This document shows, piece by piece, positions 59,910 to 64,000 of a stretch of DNA of 64,000 bases. The DNA is taken from the NCBI GenBank assembly GCA_942492635.1, contig CALOFP010000001.1, positions 868,001-932,000 on the forward strand, read 5' to 3'. The notes under the pieces are model-generated. The model saw nothing but the letters and a program-made list of their open reading frames with translations. It searched no databases and was not told the DNA's origin. Origin of the DNA: CALOFP01 sp942492635. GTDB taxonomy: Bacteria; UBP6; UBA1177; CALOFP01. The translations under genes were made by a program, and so were the position numbers. Within the stretch, counting starts at the first letter, position 1. The number at the start of each line of letters is the position of its first letter.

Positions 59910-60726
59910 TACGCTCAAAAATCCCCTTCACACACAATGCTCCAAGATAGCAGAAAGACGAGAACAGGATTATTACCGAACCTGCGGGAAGGTTTGTTCC
60001 GTAGGAGATCACAAGTCCGGAAAGTGTGAAAAATGCTCCCAGAACTACGGAAAAAACCATCATCGGAAGAGGTTCCCTCACAACCATTGCGGAGACTGCA
60101 CCCGGCAATGTGAGAAGAGCTATTACAAGAATGAGTCCTACGACCTGCATTAAGGACACAATGGTGAGAGCGATTACCGAAAGAAGAAGAGTGTAGATAA
60201 TTCCTGATCTTACACCTCTGAGCAGCGCATACTCTTCGTCAAAGCATACGGCAACGAACTGACGAAAGAAGATGAAAACCGTGACAAGAACAACAATGTC
60301 GATGGCGAAAAGAAACTGAAGATCCTGACGTGAAACCATCAGGATGTTACCGAAGAGATAGCTCATAAGATCTACTCCGTAACCGGGAGTCATGTGCATG
60401 AAAACGATTCCCACGGACATTCCCATCGCCCAGAGAGCTCCTACGATGGTGTCCTCGTTTTGGCTTCCCTTCTCCTTTATGAGACCGAGAAGAACACTGA
60501 AGATCAAAGCGCTTAAAACGGCACCGGCAAGGGGAGCAATTCCAAGGTAGAGGGCAAAACCGACACCTCCGAGTATTGCGTGTGCAATTCCTCCCGAAAT
60601 GAACCCTATCCTTTTCATTGTCACGAAAGTTCCTGAAATACCGCAGACAAAACTTGCAAGAAGGCTTGCTGCAACCGCGTTTCTCAGAAATATCTCTCCA
60701 AAAAAGGAGCTCACAGTTTCAATCAT
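59890..60726 (-). CDS. znuB: Zinc/manganese ABC transporter permease
   Basis: The membrane channel of a metal importer, 278 aa with eight or nine helices. The ABC-3 family marks are FVCGISGTFVTMKRIGFISGGIAHAILGG (the SxGxxHA/AxxG core) and the later LLTLPGAVSAMVV. I start it at ATG 60726 (MIETVSS), one base after the znuC stop; GTG 60738 is possible. Last gene of the znuA-znuC-znuB operon. Zn or Mn as substrate is inferred from the His-rich loop in ZnuA. Confidence 0.9.
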   Translation of the reverse strand: MIETVSSFFGEIFLRNAVAASLLASFVCGISGTFVTMKRIGFISGGIAHAILGGVGFALYLGIAPLAGAVLSALIFSVLLGLIKEKGSQNEDTIVGALWAMGMSVGIVFMHMTPGYGVDLMSYLFGNILMVSRQDLQFLFAIDIVVLVTVFIFFRQFVAVCFDEEYALLRGVRSGIIYTLLLSVIALTIVSLMQVVGLILVIALLTLPGAVSAMVVREPLPMMVFSVVLGAFFTLSGLVISYGTNLPAGSVIILFSSFCYLGALCVKGIFERIRRDGR

Positions 60727-60727
60727 C

Positions 60728-61459
60728 CTAAAGCTCACACTTATGAATCAACATACTTATATCACGATTATATCTGTCCCGAAGGATCTCTCTGGAGATC
60801 TCTCCCGTATCGTGAATTGCAAGATTCCTGTTAACGCATGCAACCCTGTTGACATATGAGGAGACAAAGGCAATATCGTGGCTCACCATTACAATGGTTA
60901 TTTTTCTATTCATTTCGCTCAGAGCTGTATAGATATCCTCTTCCACCCGGGGATCCACGCTGGCTACCGGCTCGTCGAGAAGCAGAACTTCGGGATTCCC
61001 GACAAGCGCCCTGGCGATGAGAACCCTCTGCCGCTGCCCTCCCGAAAGCTCGCCGAATCTCCGCCGTGCAATGGGTGCAATGTCTACGGACTCCATTACA
61101 TTGAAGGCTCTCCTTTTATGCGCTTTCGAATAGAATGGTGTGAACGAGTAACTCCTGAGCAATCCCATCAGGACCACATCCTCAACAGAGATAGGAAAAA
61201 GCTTATCGAAAGAGAGGTGCTGGGGGACGTACCCCACCCTCTTCCTGCCGGCGACGGCACTTCCTCCGAAGGCGCTGATTTTCCCCGAATCGGGTATGAG
61301 AAGCCCCATCATGAGCTTCAGGATAGTCGTTTTACCTCCTCCGTTCGGACCGATTATAGCAAGAAAATCTCTCTCCTTAACCGAAAATGAAACGTTTTCC
61401 ACCACCCTGTTTCCGTTGTATGAGAAGCTGACGTCGGAAAAGTTAATTATCTCTTTCAT
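60728..61459 (-). CDS. znuC: Zinc/manganese ABC transporter ATPase
   Basis: The 243-aa ATPase that drives the importer. Walker A is GPNGGGKTT (near residue 38), the signature is LSGGQRQR, Walker B is VLLLDEPVASVD and the switch His is in MVSHDIAF. Metal-type ABC ATPases carry RVGYVPQHL at the Q-loop, as here. Its ATG overlaps the znuA stop (ATGA), and znuB begins one base after its stop. Confidence 0.94.
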   Translation of the reverse strand: MKEIINFSDVSFSYNGNRVVENVSFSVKERDFLAIIGPNGGGKTTILKLMMGLLIPDSGKISAFGGSAVAGRKRVGYVPQHLSFDKLFPISVEDVVLMGLLRSYSFTPFYSKAHKRRAFNVMESVDIAPIARRRFGELSGGQRQRVLIARALVGNPEVLLLDEPVASVDPRVEEDIYTALSEMNRKITIVMVSHDIAFVSSYVNRVACVNRNLAIHDTGEISREILRDRYNRDISMLIHKCEL

Positions 61460-62427
61460 TTTTCGAAGTTCCCCCCGGCAATCCTGTCGGCCACCGAGCG
61501 CATATTTTCAAGGTAATTTTCGGCAAGCGGGTCTATGGTAACAACTTCTGCACCGGTGGCCGCTGAAACAGCACCTGCCTGCGCCGAAGAAAACTGTGGC
61601 TGGACAAAGATTTTTCCAATTCCATGACTCCTGGCAAGTCTGACGATTTCAGCCAGCTCCCTGCTTCCCGGCTCCTTTCCGGCAACTTCAACCGGAATCT
61701 GGGTTAATCCGTATTCGTCAGCAAAGTAACCCCAGGATGGATGAAAAACCATCATGACCCTGGGAGAGAGTCCCTCGACTCTTTTTTTAATATAGAGATG
61801 AAGTTGATCCAGCTCTTTTTGAAAAGCCTCAAGATTACCAATGTAGTAATCTCTTCCTGAAGGATCCAGAGAAGAAAGAGCTTCGAAAATATTGCCTGCC
61901 TGAATTTTCACAAGCCGGGGATTGAGCCAGATATGGGGATCCTTCATCGATTCTGAATTTTCACTGGCTATGGAATCTCTCCCATTTTCTGTCAGGTGAC
62001 CGGACGCTTGATGATCGCGGTGATTATCATCATCTTCACCATGTCCATGGGAATTGATATCCCTAAGCTCTATTCCGCTCCGCATATCAAAAAAAGAGAC
62101 CTTCGGACTGTTCGAACGCAGTCTTCCCAACCACCTTTTCTCAAAAGGAACGCCGATATATAGGTAGCCGTCCGACCTTCCAAGAAGCCTCATCTGATCG
62201 GGCAGCGGCTCGTAGGTGGCCGGACTTCTTCCCGGGGAGACCATCACATTGACATCAACCCGGTTTCCGCCGATCTTTTTCACAAAATAACGCTGAGGAA
62301 GAATTGATACGAAAACCGTAATTTTTTGGTTCCCGGAAAGCTTTCGTTCGGTTTCTTCTCCGGAAAACATCAAGATGAGAGCTCCGAGAAGAAAAGCCGG
62401 AAAGAACAACCACACCAACTTCTTCAA
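61456..62427 (-). CDS. znuA: Zinc ABC transporter substrate-binding protein
   Basis: The periplasmic metal-binding subunit of the importer, 323 aa. It has the cluster A-I pattern: SILPQRYFVKKIGG, a metal His in DPHIWLNPRLV, a further one in VFHPSWGYFADEYG and FVQPQFSS near the end. A flexible His/Asp loop (HGHGEDDDNHRDHQ) is typical of zinc-specific ZnuA. The start is TTG 62427: GGAGG sits five bases upstream and the first residues form a signal peptide or lipid-less anchor. The frame extends to GTG 62466, but that codon lies upstream of the -10 and cannot be in the message. Confidence 0.92.
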   Translation of the reverse strand: MKKLVWLFFPAFLLGALILMFSGEETERKLSGNQKITVFVSILPQRYFVKKIGGNRVDVNVMVSPGRSPATYEPLPDQMRLLGRSDGYLYIGVPFEKRWLGRLRSNSPKVSFFDMRSGIELRDINSHGHGEDDDNHRDHQASGHLTENGRDSIASENSESMKDPHIWLNPRLVKIQAGNIFEALSSLDPSGRDYYIGNLEAFQKELDQLHLYIKKRVEGLSPRVMMVFHPSWGYFADEYGLTQIPVEVAGKEPGSRELAEIVRLARSHGIGKIFVQPQFSSAQAGAVSAATGAEVVTIDPLAENYLENMRSVADRIAGGNFEK

Positions 62428-62456
62428 AGCAACCTCCGGATGACATATCTCGGGCG

Positions 62457-62485
62457 AAAATAACACCTTAGAACTGTTTTGTCAA
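62457..62485 (-). promoter_or_regulatory. Promoter of znuA-znuC-znuB
   Basis: On the minus strand TTGACA (62485-62480), a 17-bp spacer and TATTTT (62462-62457), which sets the start near 62450. I looked for a Zur operator around it and saw no clear palindrome. Confidence 0.7.
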
Positions 62486-62697
62486 GCCTAACTATGTAAA
62501 CGACAACTGATTTCAGAGCAAAATCGGTCCTCTTCATGCAAGGAGAATCCTTTGTACAATCGAACAGACCGACAGAAAATTGTTTTCCTTTTTGTCACAT
62601 CTGAATCTGTCCAGGCATGATCGATACCCCCTTTCCGGAGAACCACACTCTCCGCAAGGGTTTCACTTGTGATATTGTCGACGAGAGTTGCCATAAA

Positions 62698-62726
62698 TTG
62701 ACATTGTTTTTTTTCTATCCTACAAT
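62698..62726 (+). promoter_or_regulatory. Promoter of the PilZ-domain gene
   Basis: TTGACA at 62698-62703, exactly 17 bp, then TACAAT at 62721-62726. A near-perfect promoter. It puts the start near 62733, so the long frame from 62617 is not a gene. Confidence 0.78.
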
Positions 62727-62760
62727 ATTCGCCGCACTTACAACACAGTGGGAGGATACG

Positions 62761-63144
62761 GTGAAAAGAAAACTTTCAAGGGTAGATTTCAAGATTGACT
62801 CAACAATCAGGGCAAATGAGAAGGAGTTTCAGGGAGAGCTCCGAAACATCAGTCTGAACGGACTCTTCATAAAACTCGACAGGGAGTTGAAACCGGGCAT
62901 TGAAGTCGAAGTCTCGGTGGCGCTCAGCTCAGTCAACACCGACATGACAGTCGTACTGAAGGGGATCGTAGTAAGATGTGAAGAGGAGGGCGTTGCCATC
63001 CAGTTTAAAGATATTGAGCTGGATTCATTCATCCTTCTGAGGAACATAGTCATCTACAACAGTGGTGATTCAGATCTCATAGACAGGGAGTTTGAAGAGT
63101 TCATCCAGAATAAGACGGAGGAATCTACCGCTCCCGCCCACTGA
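62761..63144 (+). CDS. PilZ-domain protein, probable c-di-GMP receptor
   Basis: A 127-aa single-domain protein. PilZ proteins bind c-di-GMP with an RxxxR pair and a DxSxxG loop. Here the N-terminal KRKLSR supplies the Arg/Lys pair, and the loop reads NISLNG, so the Asp is Asn. The rest follows the PilZ beta-barrel (GELRNISLNGLFIKL, VSVALSSVNTDMTVVLKGIVVR, VAIQFKDIELDSFILLRNIV). The Asn change may weaken ligand binding. The start is GTG 62761, with GGAGG five bases upstream and a strong promoter. The diguanylate cyclase at 36887 could supply the signal. Confidence 0.8.
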   Translation: MKRKLSRVDFKIDSTIRANEKEFQGELRNISLNGLFIKLDRELKPGIEVEVSVALSSVNTDMTVVLKGIVVRCEEEGVAIQFKDIELDSFILLRNIVIYNSGDSDLIDREFEEFIQNKTEESTAPAH

Positions 63145-63309
63145 CACCTGATCCCAACAAATCATCTTCACACCCGCTTTTAAAAGCCGACACCTTCTCT
63201 TTTATGATCTAAAAACATCTGACTGCTGTTTGTTCTGGGAAAGAGGAAAACTAATTGAACAAGTCCCCCCTACGGTCATCCCACAACGCTTTCATATTGA
63301 AACAATTCC
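63145..63309. other. Short spacer before the sensor gene
   Basis: A gene-free stretch of 165 bp with no hairpin of note; the sensor's promoter starts at its end. Confidence 0.35.
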
Positions 63310-63338
63310 TTGATTTGCCGCCCGGAATTCAATATATT
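63310..63338 (+). promoter_or_regulatory. Promoter of the BvgS-like sensor gene
   Basis: TTGATT at 63310-63315, a 17-bp spacer and TATATT at 63333-63338. Confidence 0.6.
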
Positions 63339-63385
63339 TTTCCCGAATAGGTGCTGATACCGTTTAAATTTCACCTGGGGGAACG

Positions 63386-64000
63386 ATGAAACTGATTTCT
63401 TTCGCTCTATTTTTTCTCATATTCTCTACTCCACTTACCGCATCATCCGAACTTACTGAAAGAGAACGGAACTACATCGAAAAACAGAAGGAGATAGTTT
63501 TTACTGGCCAGAAAAACTACCCTCCGTTCGAATTCATAAATAAAAACGGCGAATATACCGGCATATCGGTTGAAATGATAAGATGGATGGCCGCTGAGCT
63601 GGGTTTCAACGCCCGCTTTCTGCCTCTTCCTTTCGAAGAGGCTAAGCAGGCGATTTTAAGAGGAGAGGCCGACGTCCTTCTTAACCTCTTTCACTCGGAG
63701 CAGAGAGAGAGCCTCTTTGATTTCACTGAAGAACTTTTCGAAATCCCCGCCAGCATATTTATAAAATCGGAAAGAACGGATATCAAGGAACTTGCTGATC
63801 TGGAGGGAAAAACCATAGCAATGCAGGAAGGCGACTACGCACTTGAGTTTCTGCAGAAGATGAAAATCTCCCACCAACTTCTTCCGACTATGAACTTCTT
63901 TCTGGCAACCGACTCTATCACAGAAGGTCAGGCGGACGTTGTAATTGGAGATGAGCAGGTGGTCCTTTTCCACATATACAGGAACAACCTTCAGAAAAAG
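63386..64000 (+). CDS. Periplasmic solute-binding sensor domain protein, 3' end outside window
   Basis: The frame opens at ATG 63386 (GGGGAA a few bases upstream) and runs 205 codons to the window edge. A signal peptide (residues 1-20, PLTASS) precedes a family 3 solute-binding domain: LTERERNYIEKQKEIVFTGQ, YPPFEFINKNGEYTGISVEM, ADVLLNLFHSEQRE and GKTIAMQEGDYALEFLQKM. The opening, with LTERERNYIE directly before the binding domain, is typical of BvgS/EvgS-like sensor kinases and of diguanylate cyclases with this input. The output domain lies beyond the window, so a free transporter receptor remains possible. Confidence 0.85.
   Translation, partial: MKLISFALFFLIFSTPLTASSELTERERNYIEKQKEIVFTGQKNYPPFEFINKNGEYTGISVEMIRWMAAELGFNARFLPLPFEEAKQAILRGEADVLLNLFHSEQRESLFDFTEELFEIPASIFIKSERTDIKELADLEGKTIAMQEGDYALEFLQKMKISHQLLPTMNFFLATDSITEGQADVVIGDEQVVLFHIYRNNLQKK

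Overview
This window reads as a chromosomal segment of a Gram-negative (diderm) bacterium of moderate GC content. The envelope genes show this: MlaD-type transport, an O-antigen-ligase-like protein, outer-membrane barrel candidates, a YfgM/BamB-like pair, Lgt, and many lipoproteins with an N-terminal lipobox. Asp/Ser-rich lipoprotein linkers, an L-lysine 6-aminotransferase, a poly-HAMP chemoreceptor and an Asp-rich metalloprotease recall deltaproteobacterial-type lineages, but I cannot place the genus and treat this as inference. Translation starts are often GTG or TTG behind strong Shine-Dalgarno (SD) sequences, and many promoters fit the TTGACA / 16-18 bp / TATAAT pattern. I see no insertion sequence, prophage, CRISPR array or integrase.

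Layout. 1-7 kb: a truncated secreted protein, an HD hydrolase behind a perfect 20-bp palindrome, a CDF-like transporter, tsaD-rsmA, and a secreted metalloprotease preceded by its own separate propeptide-like gene. 7-13.4 kb: MlaD, an auxiliary lipoprotein, an outer-membrane protein, an O-antigen ligase/TPR protein and an O-methyltransferase. 13.6-17.8 kb: fau-rny-ymdB-tyrS. 18.3-22.3 kb: an LpoA/LppC-like lipoprotein, plsC and lat. 22.4-23.6 kb: a stable-RNA cluster of four tRNA-Ser, tRNA-Arg(ACG) and SRP RNA, with tadA embedded. 23.7-33 kb: a membrane protein, a UbiA-family enzyme, mgtE with a coupled small ORF and a predicted pseudokinase, YfgM/BamB-like proteins and HU. 33-40 kb: a JAMM-DinG fusion helicase, slyD, a response-regulator diguanylate cyclase coupled to an M48 protease, and an aldehyde dehydrogenase. 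40-51 kb: PpiC, prfB, a lipoprotein, lgt, a giant chemoreceptor, an M23 peptidase, pgeF and speB. 51-64 kb: an SLC12-type transporter, a PaaK-like/LuxI-like gene pair behind a perfect inverted repeat, an S10 peptidase, an unknown protein, znuABC, a PilZ protein and the start of a BvgS-like sensor.

How genes work together. Lat and the antiquitin-type aldehyde dehydrogenase, about 19 kb apart, together give the two steps from lysine to alpha-aminoadipate. ZnuA, ZnuC and ZnuB form a complete zinc or manganese importer. TadA lies 12 bp downstream of its expected substrate, tRNA-Arg(ACG), and its 3' end lies inside a tRNA-Ser gene. The most intriguing unit is 54.0-56.3 kb: an adenylate-forming enzyme of the phenylacetate-CoA ligase type followed by an acyltransferase carrying the autoinducer-synthase signature. 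It looks like a small acyl-metabolite or signal-producing operon, with a palindromic operator candidate overlapping its promoter.

Limits. All assignments come from reading motifs by eye. No homology search was run. The proteins at both ends of the window are cut by its edges.
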